The translations under genes were made by a program, and so were the position numbers. Positions 15,602 to 24,834 of a stretch of DNA of 30,537 nt are shown piece by piece; the stretch's first letter is position 1, and every line of letters starts with the position of its first letter. The stretch is from Clostridiales bacterium (GTDB lineage: Bacteria; Bacillota; Clostridia; Lachnospirales; Lachnospiraceae). The stretch lies in the NCBI GenBank assembly GCA_019423795.1, contig JAHZAT010000054.1:1-30537 (forward strand), written 5' to 3'. Under the pieces are notes generated by a model. That model had not been told where the DNA came from. It worked only from the letters and a program-made list of their open reading frames with translations, and searched no databases.

Positions 15602-16531
15602 TTATTTCAACTGAGCAGCAACCTCAGCCGCAAAGTCTTCTTCTTTCTTTTCAATACCTTCACCAGTTTCAAAACGAACGAATCCTTTGATTGTAACATT
15701 AGCTCCGTTTGCTTTAGCAACCTGTTCTACGTATTTTCCAACTGCCTGTTTTCCGTCTTCAGCTTTAACATAAGCCTGATCTAACAGACATACTTCTTTT
15801 AATTCTTTGTTCAGACGTCCAACGATCATCTTTTCGATGATGTTTTCTGGTTTGTCTGGGTTTTCGTTCATAGCCTGAACTTTTAAGATTTCTGTTTCAT
15901 GCTCGATGTAATCTTTAGAAACTTCATCTCTGCTTGTGTATTTTGGAGAAATAGCTGCAACCTGCATTGCTACGTTTTTAGCCATCTCTTTGATCTCGTC
16001 GTTAACTACGTCTGTAGCAACTTCTACTAATACACCGATTTTTCCACCAGCGTGGATGTAAGATGCAACAAATCCGTCTGCTGCAGATACTTTAGCGAAT
16101 CTACGGATGTTTAAGTTCTCTCCGATAACAGCGATCTTACCATCTAATGCTTCTTTTACAGTTTTTCCAGCTTCTGCTTTAGATTCTTCTGCTAAGAATC
16201 CTTCGATATCAGCTGCTTTTGTTGTAAGAGCCTGATCAGCTACTTCTGCTACATATGTTCTGAATGTATCATTCTTAGCTACGAAGTCTGTTTCAGAGTT
16301 AACTTCAACAATTGCTGCTTCTTTTGCATCTTCAGATACTGCTACTGCAACAAGTCCTTCAGCTGCGATACGTCCAGCTTTCTTTGCTGCTTTTGCAAGA
16401 CCGTTTTCTCTTAAAAATTCAACTGCTGCGTCCATGTCTCCGTCTGTGTTTGTAAGAGCTTTCTTACAATCCATCATTCCGGCACCAGTCATTTCTCTTA
16501 ATTCTTTTACCATTGCTGCTGTGATAGCCAT
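15602..16531 (-). CDS. tsf: Elongation factor Ts
   Basis: Elongation factor Ts catalyses GDP release from EF-Tu so that it can be recharged with GTP during translation. At 309 residues it has the normal length. The N-terminal UBA-like domain is plain (VKELREMTGAGMMDCKKAL), followed by the core with ETDFVAKN, the EF-Tu contact segment. The C-terminal half holds the second core subdomain. It lies 36 bases after rpsB in the standard operon, with a good ribosome site, and ends in a strong terminator. In many Firmicutes pyrH follows here; in this window the defence island does. Confidence 0.98.
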   Translation of the reverse strand: MAITAAMVKELREMTGAGMMDCKKALTNTDGDMDAAVEFLRENGLAKAAKKAGRIAAEGLVAVAVSEDAKEAAIVEVNSETDFVAKNDTFRTYVAEVADQALTTKAADIEGFLAEESKAEAGKTVKEALDGKIAVIGENLNIRRFAKVSAADGFVASYIHAGGKIGVLVEVATDVVNDEIKEMAKNVAMQVAAISPKYTSRDEVSKDYIEHETEILKVQAMNENPDKPENIIEKMIVGRLNKELKEVCLLDQAYVKAEDGKQAVGKYVEQVAKANGANVTIKGFVRFETGEGIEKKEEDFAAEVAAQLK

Positions 16532-16567
16532 GATTCTTTTTCCTCCTAAAATGAAAATGTGAATAAA

Positions 16568-17290
16568 TTATTCAGCGTCTTCTGCAACTTCTTCAGAGTC
16601 TGCATCGATTCCCTGGTTTGCTTCGATAACTGCATCAGCCATAGCAGATGTGATCAGTTTTACTGCACGGATCGCATCATCGTTTCCTGGGATGATATAA
16701 TCTAATTCTTCAGGATCGCTGTTTGTATCTGCGATTCCAACAAGAGGAATTCCTAAAGTATGTGCTTCCTGTACACAGATGCTTTCTTTCTTAGGGTCTA
16801 CAACGAAGATCATGTCTGGAAGTCCACCCATTTCTTCGATTCCACCTAAGTTCTTCTGTAATTTGTCTTTTTCTTTGTTAAGTTCGATAACTTCTTTCTT
16901 TGGAAGTACGTCAAATGTTCCGTCTTCTTCCATCTCTTTGATCTTTTTCAGTCTAGCGATTCTAGATTCGATTGTTTTGAAGTTAGTCATCATTCCACCT
17001 AACCATCTCTGGTTTACGTAGAACATTCCACAACGTTCTGCTTCAGCCTGAATAGAATCCTGAGCCTGTTTCTTTGTTCCTACGAACAGAATCTTTCCAC
17101 CCTGTGCTACACATTCTTTTACTGCATTGTAAGCATCGTCAACCATTCCTACAGATTTCTGTAAGTCGATGATATGGATACCATTACGCTCTGTGTAGAT
17201 GTATGGTGCCATTTTAGGGTTCCATCTTCTTGTCTGATGTCCGAAATGTACACCTGCTTCAAGTAACTGTTTCATTGAAATAACGCTCAT
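16568..17290 (-). CDS. rpsB: 30S ribosomal protein S2
   Basis: Ribosomal protein S2 of the small subunit, 240 residues. Recognisable segments include KQLLEAGVHFGHQTRRWNPKM at the start, FVGTKKQAQ, YVNQRWLGGMMTNFKTI, LPDMIFVVDP and PLVGIADTNSDP. The acidic C-terminal tail ends in DSEEVAEDAE. AAAGGAG lies 7 bases before the ATG. The gene has its own promoter and a structured leader typical of autoregulated rpsB transcripts. tsf follows immediately. Confidence 0.98.
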   Translation of the reverse strand: MSVISMKQLLEAGVHFGHQTRRWNPKMAPYIYTERNGIHIIDLQKSVGMVDDAYNAVKECVAQGGKILFVGTKKQAQDSIQAEAERCGMFYVNQRWLGGMMTNFKTIESRIARLKKIKEMEEDGTFDVLPKKEVIELNKEKDKLQKNLGGIEEMGGLPDMIFVVDPKKESICVQEAHTLGIPLVGIADTNSDPEELDYIIPGNDDAIRAVKLITSAMADAVIEANQGIDADSEEVAEDAE

Positions 17291-17316
17291 TTTAAATCTC
17301 CTTTAGTTTTTGCTTC

Positions 17317-17372
17317 CGCTATTTTCATCGTTCTGACAAACCTCTTGGGCACTTATCAGAATTCCAATAGCG
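17317..17372 (-). promoter_or_regulatory. Structured rpsB leader, probable S2 autoregulation
   Basis: In the rpsB 5' leader CGCTATT (minus strand, 17372-17366) pairs with AATAGCG (17323-17317), and inside it TTCTGA (17361-17356) pairs with TCAGAA (17336-17331). Firmicute rpsB leaders are known to carry conserved folds of this kind that bind S2. The element ends 27 bases before the start codon. Confidence 0.7.
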
Positions 17373-17392
17373 TGTTTATTTTTACCTATGAC

Positions 17393-17421
17393 AGTATATC
17401 AGACCTTGTCCTTCTTTGCAA
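17393..17421 (-). promoter_or_regulatory. rpsB-tsf promoter
   Basis: TTGCAA (17421-17416), 17 bases, TATACT (17398-17393) on the minus strand. It lies between the codY stop and the rpsB leader, so rpsB-tsf is transcribed independently of codY. Confidence 0.7.
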
Positions 17422-17447
17422 GAACTTTTTCATTAATTATAAAAGAA

Positions 17448-18215
17448 TTAATCAAGCTTTGTGATCTCGTCAAATATAAAGTCATTCACTACCTTAATAT
17501 AGGTTCCTTTCATACCGGAAGATCTTGTCTCGACAACTCCGGCACTCTCTAGTTTTCTTAATGCGTTTACGACAACGGATCTCGTGATCCCGAATCTGTC
17601 TGCAATCTTGCTTGCGACTAAGACTCCTTCATTTCCTTCTAATTCTTCTAAAATATGAAGCACTGCTTTGTGTTCTGTGAAGGATAAAGTACTGATCGCG
17701 GAATCTACGATTCCTTTCTTTCTTCGCTCCTGTTCCACTTCTTCACTTACGGATCTTAACATTTCAAGTCCGACAACGGTTGTTCCATACTCTGCTAAAA
17801 TAATATCATCAATGGAATAATTTTCCCTCTGGCGGTACATAAATAATGTTCCGAATCTTTCCCCTGCGATATCGATTGGTGCGATGATCGCATAATAATC
17901 GTCAATATCTGACTCAAATCCTAAAGTGGAAAGGCTGACGTTTTCATTTGTGGAAAGGATCGTTAATAGTCTTTCATTTAATGAAAAATCAACATAATCT
18001 TTGACATTTCCTGAGATCAGCTGATGAAGGACTTCGATGTGGTCTGCTTCATTTTTTCCTAGGATCTTTCCTTTTTTGCTGATTACAAGGACATTGGAAT
18101 TCATAACTTCTGTTAAGACTTTACAGATGTCGTTAAATACAACTTTCTGTGAATTATTGTTATGAAGTAATTTGTTGATCTTTCTTGTTTTATCTAGTAA
18201 CTGTATACTACTCAT
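17448..18215 (-). CDS. codY: GTP-sensing transcriptional regulator CodY
   Basis: CodY is the global regulator that binds branched-chain amino acids and GTP and represses nutrient-scavenging genes in Firmicutes. The 255-residue length is typical. The N-terminal GAF-type effector domain spans about 1-155. The C-terminal winged helix includes ASKIADRFGITRSVVVNALRKLESAG and the wing SSGMKGTYIKV. It follows topA by 15 bases in the common dprA-topA-codY order, with AAGGAG before its ATG. Confidence 0.98.
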   Translation of the reverse strand: MSSIQLLDKTRKINKLLHNNNSQKVVFNDICKVLTEVMNSNVLVISKKGKILGKNEADHIEVLHQLISGNVKDYVDFSLNERLLTILSTNENVSLSTLGFESDIDDYYAIIAPIDIAGERFGTLFMYRQRENYSIDDIILAEYGTTVVGLEMLRSVSEEVEQERRKKGIVDSAISTLSFTEHKAVLHILEELEGNEGVLVASKIADRFGITRSVVVNALRKLESAGVVETRSSGMKGTYIKVVNDFIFDEITKLD

Positions 18216-18230
18216 CTATATTTTATCTCC

Positions 18231-20339
18231 TTATTCTGAAACTGACTCCCCGGAAGTTTCTTTCTCTTTTGCTTCTTCTGGCATGCTGCATACGAATCCA
18301 CATTCTTTATTGGAACATACAAGCTTCTTTCCTTTTTCGATCATATAGCTTCCGCATTTCTCACATTTGACTGTGGATGGTTTCTGCCATGACATAAATT
18401 CGCATTCCGGATTGTTTTCGCATCCGTAATATTTTCTTCCTTTTTTCGTTTTCTTTAAGACGACTTCTCCGCCACACATTGGACATGGGATTCCGACTTT
18501 CTCGAAATGTGGTTTCGTATTTCTGCATTCTGGGAATCCAGGGCATGCAAGGAATTTTCCGTATGGTCCGTATTTGACAACCATGTTTCTTCCACATTCA
18601 TCACAGACAACGTCTGTTACTTCGTCTTCGATCTTGACTTTCTCTAATTCTTTCTCAGCATTTTGAACGGCGATCTCAAAGTCTGGATAGAAGTTTTCAA
18701 TGACGGATTTCCAATGGACTTTTCCTTCTTCTACCATATCAAGAAGTCCTTCCATCATCGCTGTGAAGTTCACATCAACGATACTTGCAAATGCTTTCTT
18801 CATCATGTTGTTGACTGCTTCTCCAAGCTCTGTGACATATAAGTTCTTCTTTTCTTTGACAACATAACGTCTTGCTGTAATCGTTGAGATCGTTGGCGCA
18901 TAAGTACTTGGTCGTCCGATTCCAAATTCCTCTAATGTCTTAACCAGAGATGCTTCTGTGTAATGTGCTGGTGGTTGTGTAAAATGCTGTTTTGGTTCTA
19001 GTTCATTTAATGTAAGTTTTGTATTCTCATCGATGGATTTTAACATTAAGTTTCCTTCGGATTTTTCATTGTTAATGTTATATACGGATAAGAATCCATC
19101 GAAAGCGATCTTGCTTGCAGATGCGTTAAAACGGTAATCTCCGGCTGCGATCTTTACAGATGTATTTTCGTATTTGGCTGGTGCCATACGGCTTGCCATG
19201 AAACGGTTCCAGATCAGCTGGTATAAACGGAACTGATCTCTTGACAGCTCGTCCTTGATGCTTGCTGGTGAATTTGTCATGTAGGTTGGGCGGATGGCTT
19301 CATGGGCATCCTGTACTTTCTTGTCGTCTTTCTTTGCGACAGTTCCTTCTCCGACAAACTCAGCTCCATAAGCTTCTTTGATATATTCTTTGGCTGCTGC
19401 ATCAGCTTCCACAGAGATACGTGTGGAGTCTGTACGTAAGTATGTGATCAGACCGACCGTTCCCTGTCCTTTGATGTTCACACCTTCGTATAACTGCTGT
19501 GCGATACGCATGGTTTTCTGTGGTGCAAAATTTAACTTGCTGGATGCATCCTGCTGCAGCGTACTTGTTGTAAATGGAAGTGGGCTTTTCTTTAATCGTT
19601 CGGTAACTTTTACCCCTTTTACTGTGAATTCTTTTCCCTTTAAATAGGATAAGATCTCATTCATCTCTTCTTCACTGTGGATCTCCATTTTCTGATCTTT
19701 GGTTCCAACAAGTTTCGCTTCTAAAGGCTTTTTGCTTCCTTTGACATCTAATAAGGCTTCGAGCGACCAATATTCCTGTGGAATAAATAAATTGATCTCT
19801 TCTTCTCGATCACAGATGAGCCGCAGTGCTACAGACTGAACTCGTCCAGCACTTAATCCTCGTTTGATCTTTGCCCAAAGAATTGGGCTGATCTGATATC
19901 CTACGATTCGGTCTAGGACACGTCTTGCCTGCTGTGCATCGACTAAGTTCATGTCGATATCTCTTGCATGTTTGATGGAATCTTTGACCGCTGTTTTTGT
20001 GATCTCATTGAATGTGATACGGCTGTAGTTCTTATTTTCCAATTTTAATGCGTAATATAAATGCCATGAGATGGCTTCTCCTTCACGGTCCGGGTCAGTC
20101 GCGAGGTATACTTTGTCTGCTTTCTTTACTGCTTTACGAAGAGCTGCTAATACTTCACCCTTCCCGCGGATCGTAATGTACTTTGGTTCAAAGTCATTCT
20201 CGATATCAATTCCTAAGGTACTCTTTGGCAGATCGCGAACATGCCCGTTGGACGCGATCACTTCATAATTTCTGCCCAGAAATTTTTTAATTGTTTTTGC
20301 TTTCGCCGGTGATTCGACGATAACTAGATATTTTGGCAT
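18231..20339 (-). CDS. topA: DNA topoisomerase I
   Basis: Type IA topoisomerase that relaxes negative supercoils. At 702 residues it has a TOPRIM domain (VESPAKAKTIKKFLG at 8-22, ATDPDREGEAISWH at 80-93), the active-site Tyr300 in LITYLRTDSTR, and three C-terminal four-Cys zinc fingers starting near CDECG, CPMCG and CEKCG. It follows dprA by 17 bases. AAGGGG precedes the ATG. All catalytic residues look present, and length is usual for clostridial TopA. Confidence 0.98.
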   Translation of the reverse strand: MPKYLVIVESPAKAKTIKKFLGRNYEVIASNGHVRDLPKSTLGIDIENDFEPKYITIRGKGEVLAALRKAVKKADKVYLATDPDREGEAISWHLYYALKLENKNYSRITFNEITKTAVKDSIKHARDIDMNLVDAQQARRVLDRIVGYQISPILWAKIKRGLSAGRVQSVALRLICDREEEINLFIPQEYWSLEALLDVKGSKKPLEAKLVGTKDQKMEIHSEEEMNEILSYLKGKEFTVKGVKVTERLKKSPLPFTTSTLQQDASSKLNFAPQKTMRIAQQLYEGVNIKGQGTVGLITYLRTDSTRISVEADAAAKEYIKEAYGAEFVGEGTVAKKDDKKVQDAHEAIRPTYMTNSPASIKDELSRDQFRLYQLIWNRFMASRMAPAKYENTSVKIAAGDYRFNASASKIAFDGFLSVYNINNEKSEGNLMLKSIDENTKLTLNELEPKQHFTQPPAHYTEASLVKTLEEFGIGRPSTYAPTISTITARRYVVKEKKNLYVTELGEAVNNMMKKAFASIVDVNFTAMMEGLLDMVEEGKVHWKSVIENFYPDFEIAVQNAEKELEKVKIEDEVTDVVCDECGRNMVVKYGPYGKFLACPGFPECRNTKPHFEKVGIPCPMCGGEVVLKKTKKGRKYYGCENNPECEFMSWQKPSTVKCEKCGSYMIEKGKKLVCSNKECGFVCSMPEEAKEKETSGESVSE

Positions 20340-20356
20340 ATAGTATTACCCCTTAT

Positions 20357-21439
20357 TTACATTTTTTTGATATATAAATTTTGATGAGTCTGTTTGATAT
20401 ATCCTTTCGCTTCTAATTGAAATAATGCTTTGATCACTTCTTCATAAGAAAAACCGGATGCACTTAAGATCTCATCAATATGTTTCGGTTTCAAACTCAA
20501 CATATCATACACCCTTTTTTCTGCCTTTGCAAGAGATTTTGTATGAAGCTTTGGAAATTTTCGTGAAATTCCTGTGAATTCTGAAAATTCTGTCAAAATA
20601 TCGTCGACATTTTCAACCAATTTTGCGCCTTGTTTGATGAGTCCGTGGCAGCCTTTGGAATGTTTATTGGTAATCATTCCGGGAACTGCAAATACTTCTT
20701 TATTCTGATCAAGCCCACAATCCGCTGTGATCAGTGATCCGCTTCGCTCTCTGGCTTCTGTCACAAGGATTCCATCACTTAATCCACTGATGATCCGATT
20801 CCTTTCTGGAAAATGCCATTTAAGTGGTTCACTGCCTGGCGGGTACTCGGAAATAACTGTCTGATTCGCATACATGTCATAAAATAACTGAAAATTCTCT
20901 TTTGGGTAAATGAGATCGATCCCACATCCTAAAACTCCAACAGCTTGTCCATTTTTATTGATTATCTCTCGGTGAACCGCCCCATCTACGCCTCTTGCGA
21001 GGCCACTGATAATCTGTACACCTTGCTCTGCCAACTCTTTTGCGAATTTTTTCGAGATTTCAAAGCCGTAAGTTGTCGGAAATCTTGACCCTACGATCGC
21101 AATTGACAGTTCTTTTTCTTCATATGGCTGGCCTTTTTGAAAGATGCCATAAGGAGCATCATAAATTTTTCTTAAACGATTCGGATATGCAGCTTCTTTT
21201 TGAATGATAAAACGGATATTTTCACGATGCAAAGCTTCATAGTCTTTCTGAATCATTGCTTCATCTCTTGAGTTGATGAAACGACCGTATTCAAGATCTG
21301 TCATGCGTTCCTTTAGGATTTCTGGGTTGATCTTATAGAGTTCTTTTGGATGAATGAAGATATCCATCAGTTCTTTTTGTTTCTTGATCGGCAACATGAC
21401 TTTGCCACACAGCCAGTACCAGTATAATTTATCTTCCAT
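20357..21439 (-). CDS. dprA: DNA processing protein DprA
   Basis: DprA loads RecA on incoming single-stranded DNA during natural transformation. The 360-residue protein has an N-terminal SAM-like region, the Rossmann core with VGSRFPTTYG, IISGLARGVDGAVHR, GVLGCGIDLIYP and EYPPGSEP, and a C-terminal winged helix (about 305-360, KPKHIDEILSASGFSYEEV). It overlaps the end of comM by 11 bases and leads into topA, a common Firmicute arrangement. Other uptake genes are not in view, so competence cannot be judged. Confidence 0.96.
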   Translation of the reverse strand: MEDKLYWYWLCGKVMLPIKKQKELMDIFIHPKELYKINPEILKERMTDLEYGRFINSRDEAMIQKDYEALHRENIRFIIQKEAAYPNRLRKIYDAPYGIFQKGQPYEEKELSIAIVGSRFPTTYGFEISKKFAKELAEQGVQIISGLARGVDGAVHREIINKNGQAVGVLGCGIDLIYPKENFQLFYDMYANQTVISEYPPGSEPLKWHFPERNRIISGLSDGILVTEARERSGSLITADCGLDQNKEVFAVPGMITNKHSKGCHGLIKQGAKLVENVDDILTEFSEFTGISRKFPKLHTKSLAKAEKRVYDMLSLKPKHIDEILSASGFSYEEVIKALFQLEAKGYIKQTHQNLYIKKM

Positions 21440-22973
21440 ATTCCAGCACCTCTCTGATAAAATCTGTGTTTCGAAAAGTCATAGCTTCCATTAAGTGAAT
21501 CGGTTTGATCTCGGATTCATTTTCCATCAGCATGATTGTTAACGTTACTTTTAAAATCTTATCCATTCCTCGTCTTGTGATCTTGCCGGATTGGTAGGCA
21601 ATGTCTAAAATCTCTTTGCATTCTTTCGATAAATGAATGATCTTGTTTAACTGTATGTGGCTTAATTGACTGATAGCATTGCAGGAATCATTTTTTAGTA
21701 AATTTTTTTCTCTTTGGATGGTTGTTTTGATCCGTTTTTTGATCTGACTGGACGTTTCTACCATTTCTTTTTGTTTCGCTTTTTGTAAGTTGTGATCTTT
21801 TTTACTGATACATAAAACCATGTCAAATCGGTCTAGGATCGGCCCTGATAATTTCTTTAGATAACGTTTCTTTTCATGATAGGTACATCGACAGATCCCG
21901 TCTTCCAGTCCATAACCGCAAGGACATGGATTCATCGTTGCGATCAGTTGAAAATCGGCTGGAAACTGATGATAGATCCCATTTCTGGTGATATCGATCG
22001 TTCCATCTTCCAGTGGCTGTCTGAGTGCTTCGATACATTCGGTTTTAAATTCCATAAATTCATCCAGAAATAAGATTCCATGATGTGCTAATGTGATCTC
22101 TCCTGCGGTCGGTGTCTTGCCTCCTCCAAGAAACGCTGCCTTGGGGATCATTGGATGTGGCTGGCGAAATGGACGAGTGTTGTCTTCTAAATATCTTTGG
22201 ATTCCTGTCGCATCGTAGATCGCCTGAACTTCCATTTTCTCTTCTTTTGATAATGGTGGAAGGATTGTCGGAATTCTTCTGGCTGCCATTGTTTTTCCTG
22301 ATCCCGGAGATCCAATGATCAGTAAATGATGTCTTCCAGTGACAGCAATTTCTATCGCTCTTTTTAAATGTTTCTGACCTATGATATCGCTAAAATCTTC
22401 TTCTGTTTCTTCTTTCTGATATTGTGTTGTATCTATGCAGCATCTTTGTTGATACGTTCCATGAAAATAGTCCAAAACATCTTGTAAGCTATCCATAAAT
22501 ATGACTTCGATATCTTCCATTCCTCTTAGGGAATTGGCATCTTCCCTTGCCGCAAAAAACTTATGGATTCCTTTTTTTCTTGCTTCTAAAACAATTGGAA
22601 GACAGTTTCCAACCCCTCTGATCTTGCCATTTAACCCTAATTCTCCCATAATGCAGATATCCTCTAATTTGCTTGCATCGATTAAATTCAGACACCCTAA
22701 AAAAGCCACGGCGATTGGGAAATCGAACGCAGTTCCATTCTTTCTTATATTGGCTGGGGATAAGTTGACTGTGATCTTCATAGATGGCAGGGGATGGCCG
22801 ATGGAGCGTAGTGCTGATGCAACGCGCTCTTTTGCTTCCATGGATTCTTTAGAAAGATAGCCTACCATGGTGAAATATGGCAGGCCATTTCTGATCTCTA
22901 CTTCGACGTGGATGAGTCTTCCGCTCACTCCACTGACGATTCCTGTGATTACTTCCTGATAAATAGTACTCAA
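21429..22973 (-). CDS. comM: YifB/ComM family AAA+ ATPase (Mg-chelatase-like)
   Basis: ComM-type hexameric helicase that promotes branch migration during uptake and recombination of foreign DNA. The 514-residue protein has the ChlI-like N-terminal domain (SALRSIGHPLP, ITVNLSPANIRKNG), Walker A GSPGSGKT near residue 219, Walker B LFLDEF and the C-terminal helical domain. The likely start is the TTG at 22973, because a stop lies a few codons upstream and no ATG occurs before residue 37. The GAAGGAG directly abutting it leaves the exact start uncertain. It heads the comM-dprA-topA-codY cluster. Confidence 0.95.
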   Translation of the reverse strand: MSTIYQEVITGIVSGVSGRLIHVEVEIRNGLPYFTMVGYLSKESMEAKERVASALRSIGHPLPSMKITVNLSPANIRKNGTAFDFPIAVAFLGCLNLIDASKLEDICIMGELGLNGKIRGVGNCLPIVLEARKKGIHKFFAAREDANSLRGMEDIEVIFMDSLQDVLDYFHGTYQQRCCIDTTQYQKEETEEDFSDIIGQKHLKRAIEIAVTGRHHLLIIGSPGSGKTMAARRIPTILPPLSKEEKMEVQAIYDATGIQRYLEDNTRPFRQPHPMIPKAAFLGGGKTPTAGEITLAHHGILFLDEFMEFKTECIEALRQPLEDGTIDITRNGIYHQFPADFQLIATMNPCPCGYGLEDGICRCTYHEKKRYLKKLSGPILDRFDMVLCISKKDHNLQKAKQKEMVETSSQIKKRIKTTIQREKNLLKNDSCNAISQLSHIQLNKIIHLSKECKEILDIAYQSGKITRRGMDKILKVTLTIMLMENESEIKPIHLMEAMTFRNTDFIREVLEYGR

Positions 22974-23019
22974 CTCCTTCTCTGCTCAAAAAAGAAGCTG
23001 GTTTCAAAATGATATGGTT

Positions 23020-23048
23020 AGTCTATCACAAAAGTAATATTTTTACAA
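23020..23048 (-). promoter_or_regulatory. Candidate promoter of comM-dprA-topA-codY
   Basis: TTGTAA (23048-23043), 17 bases, TAGACT (23025-23020) on the minus strand, 47 bases before the comM start and just past the nrdR stop. Confidence 0.5.
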
Positions 23049-23073
23049 TACTGTATATTCAAAACAATCGTAC

Positions 23074-23523
23074 TTATTTCAATAATTTCTTTAATTCACT
23101 CATAAAGGTGTTCACATCTTTAAATTCGCGATAGATGGCTGCGAATCTTACATATGCAACTTCATTTAAGTCTTTTAATTTGTCCATGACCATCTCTCCG
23201 ATCACGGATGACTCCACTTCTCTTGTTCCCATGTTGTAGATCTTTGTCTCGATCTCATCGATCGCTGCTTCGATCTGTCCCATGGAGACTGGAAGTTTGT
23301 GACAGGATTGTACGATTCCATTTCTTATTTTGCTTCGGTCATAAAGCTGTCTTGTCTTATCTTTCTTGATAACGCTTAATGGTTCTGTCTCTATCTTCTC
23401 ATAAGTTGTAAAACGCTTTCCGCATTCATCGCATTGTCTTCTTCTACGGATCGCATTGTTGTCTTCTGCCGGTCTGGAATCTACGACTCTGGAATTCTCG
23501 CTTCCACAATATGGGCATCTCAT
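23074..23523 (-). CDS. nrdR: Transcriptional repressor NrdR
   Basis: NrdR represses ribonucleotide reductase genes in response to ATP/dATP. From the ATG at 23523 the protein is 149 residues, normal for the family, and opens with MRCPYCGS, the first half of the zinc ribbon; the second half is RRRQCDECGKRFTTYEK. The ATP-cone domain follows (VIKKDKTRQLYDRSKI onwards). GGAGG lies 9 bases before this ATG, while an earlier in-frame start would add 14 residues not seen in NrdR proteins. It follows the PRC-barrel gene. Confidence 0.97.
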   Translation of the reverse strand: MRCPYCGSENSRVVDSRPAEDNNAIRRRRQCDECGKRFTTYEKIETEPLSVIKKDKTRQLYDRSKIRNGIVQSCHKLPVSMGQIEAAIDEIETKIYNMGTREVESSVIGEMVMDKLKDLNEVAYVRFAAIYREFKDVNTFMSELKKLLK

Positions 23524-23593
23524 CTTCTTGTACCTCCGTGTTTTTTTCTGCTTGAAGTATATCATTTTTTGCCATAAAATAAAAGCTTTTCTT

Positions 23594-23845
23594 TTATTTC
23601 AGGCATTCTTTTTCGTTGATATCGACTAAAATGGTGTCTCTTCCGATCCTCACGACACATTTGTATGGAATTTTATAGATTTTATTCTTTTTCCCAAGGC
23701 ACAGGATCATCTTTGTTGTTTTGGGCACGATCAGATAGCAGATCTGTCCAGTATGTATTTCAAATTCGAGGTCTAAGACAAATCCTAAGCATTCACCGGT
23801 GTTACAATTGATCACATCTTTTTGCCGAAGTTCGAGAAATTTCAT
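23594..23845 (-). CDS. PRC-barrel protein of the YlmC/YmxH family
   Basis: An 83-residue single-domain PRC-barrel protein (KFLELRQKDVINCNTGECLG at the start, then alternating hydrophobic strands). Members of the YlmC/YmxH group are common in spore-forming Firmicutes and often sit beside nrdR or cell-division genes; the molecular role is unclear. It is followed by nrdR after about 70 bases. Confidence 0.85.
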   Translation of the reverse strand: MKFLELRQKDVINCNTGECLGFVLDLEFEIHTGQICYLIVPKTTKMILCLGKKNKIYKIPYKCVVRIGRDTILVDINEKECLK

Positions 23846-23867
23846 GTCGGAAATCCTTTTTCTTCCT

Positions 23868-23896
23868 ATTATAATAGTATTCTTTTTTTCGATAAA
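23868..23896 (-). promoter_or_regulatory. Candidate promoter of the PRC-barrel gene and nrdR
   Basis: A perfect TATAAT (23873-23868) lies 23 bases before the ATG on the minus strand. The -35 at 17 bases (TTTATC) is poor. Confidence 0.4.
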
Positions 23897-23910
23897 TAGA
23901 CGCAGAAAAA

Positions 23911-23942
23911 AGCAGAAGATCCAATCTCTAGAATCTTCTGCT
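23911..23942 (-). terminator. Intrinsic terminator of the rnf operon
   Basis: AGCAGAAGAT (23942-23933) and ATCTTCTGCT (23920-23911) form a perfect 10-bp stem with a 12-base loop on the minus strand, followed by TTTTTTCTG. It starts 29 bases past the rnfB stop. Confidence 0.9.
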
Positions 23943-23970
23943 TCTTTATTATTATCATTATGAAGAAAGA

Positions 23971-24822
23971 TTAAGCTTCTTTCTTTTCTACTGGTTTTTT
24001 AGGTGCTGGTTTCTTAGGAACTAATTTCTTTCCTGTAATGATTCCTTTTGGACATTTACCTGCACATAATCCACAACCTACACATTTTTCATAATCGATC
24101 TGTGCAATGTTGTTTTCAACCTTAATTGCTCCAAGTTTACATACTTTTTCACATGCTTTACATCCGATACATCCTGCTTTACATACAGACATTACCTGTT
24201 TACCGAATTCTTTAGAGCTGCACTGTACTCTTGTTTTCTTATTTTCTGGTACAAGGTCGATTAAGGATTTTGGACATGTTTCTGCACATTTTCCACATCC
24301 TACACATGCTTCTTCATCGATGTGAGCGATTCCGTTCACGATAGAGATCGCATTTTCTGGACATACTGCTGCACAGCTTCCAAATCCCATACATCCAAAT
24401 TCGCATCCTTTTGGTCCTGCACCTGGTACGTTCATCGCTTCGATACAGCTCTGAACTCCTGAGTACTGGTATTTGTCAGATGCTTTTTCGCAAGTTCCGG
24501 CACATTTTACGAATGCGACTTTCTTCACGAATTCTCCTGCTTCTACACCCATGATCGCACTGATCTTCTCAGCTGCAGCTGCTCCACCAACTGGACAGCC
24601 GTTCACTGGTGCTTCTCCATTTGCGATTGCTTTTGCAAGTCCATCACAACCTGCGTATCCACAACCACCACAGTTATTTCCTGGAAGTTCTGCACGGATA
24701 GCCACTTCCTTCTCGTCTACAGGAACTTTAAATTTCTCTGAGGCAATTCCCAGTAAGATTGCGATAAGCAGACCGGTTCCTCCGACAACAACCATGGCAA
24801 GTAAAATTGCTGATATATTCAT
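23971..24822 (-). CDS. rnfB: Rnf complex subunit B, polyferredoxin
   Basis: Iron-sulfur subunit that accepts electrons from reduced ferredoxin and passes them into the membrane complex. At 283 residues it starts with one membrane anchor (about 4-26), then the four-Cys motif NNCGGCGYAGC with a later GCP, then four ferredoxin-type motifs: CMGFGSCAAVCP, CVGCGKCAETCP, CIGCKACEKVC and CVGCGLCAGKCP. The last 20 residues are a Lys/Pro/Ala-rich tail (VPKKPAPKKPVEKKEA) beyond the last cluster. It is the last gene of the operon, 12 bases after rnfA, as in other clostridial rnfCDGEAB operons. Confidence 0.97.
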   Translation of the reverse strand: MNISAILLAMVVVGGTGLLIAILLGIASEKFKVPVDEKEVAIRAELPGNNCGGCGYAGCDGLAKAIANGEAPVNGCPVGGAAAAEKISAIMGVEAGEFVKKVAFVKCAGTCEKASDKYQYSGVQSCIEAMNVPGAGPKGCEFGCMGFGSCAAVCPENAISIVNGIAHIDEEACVGCGKCAETCPKSLIDLVPENKKTRVQCSSKEFGKQVMSVCKAGCIGCKACEKVCKLGAIKVENNIAQIDYEKCVGCGLCAGKCPKGIITGKKLVPKKPAPKKPVEKKEA

Positions 24823-24834
24823 CTTCTTTACCTC

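Noticed and set aside
22501..22860. Plus-strand ORF of about 119 codons opposite comM
   Set aside because: Antisense to a well-conserved gene, with no start signals and no recognisable motif.
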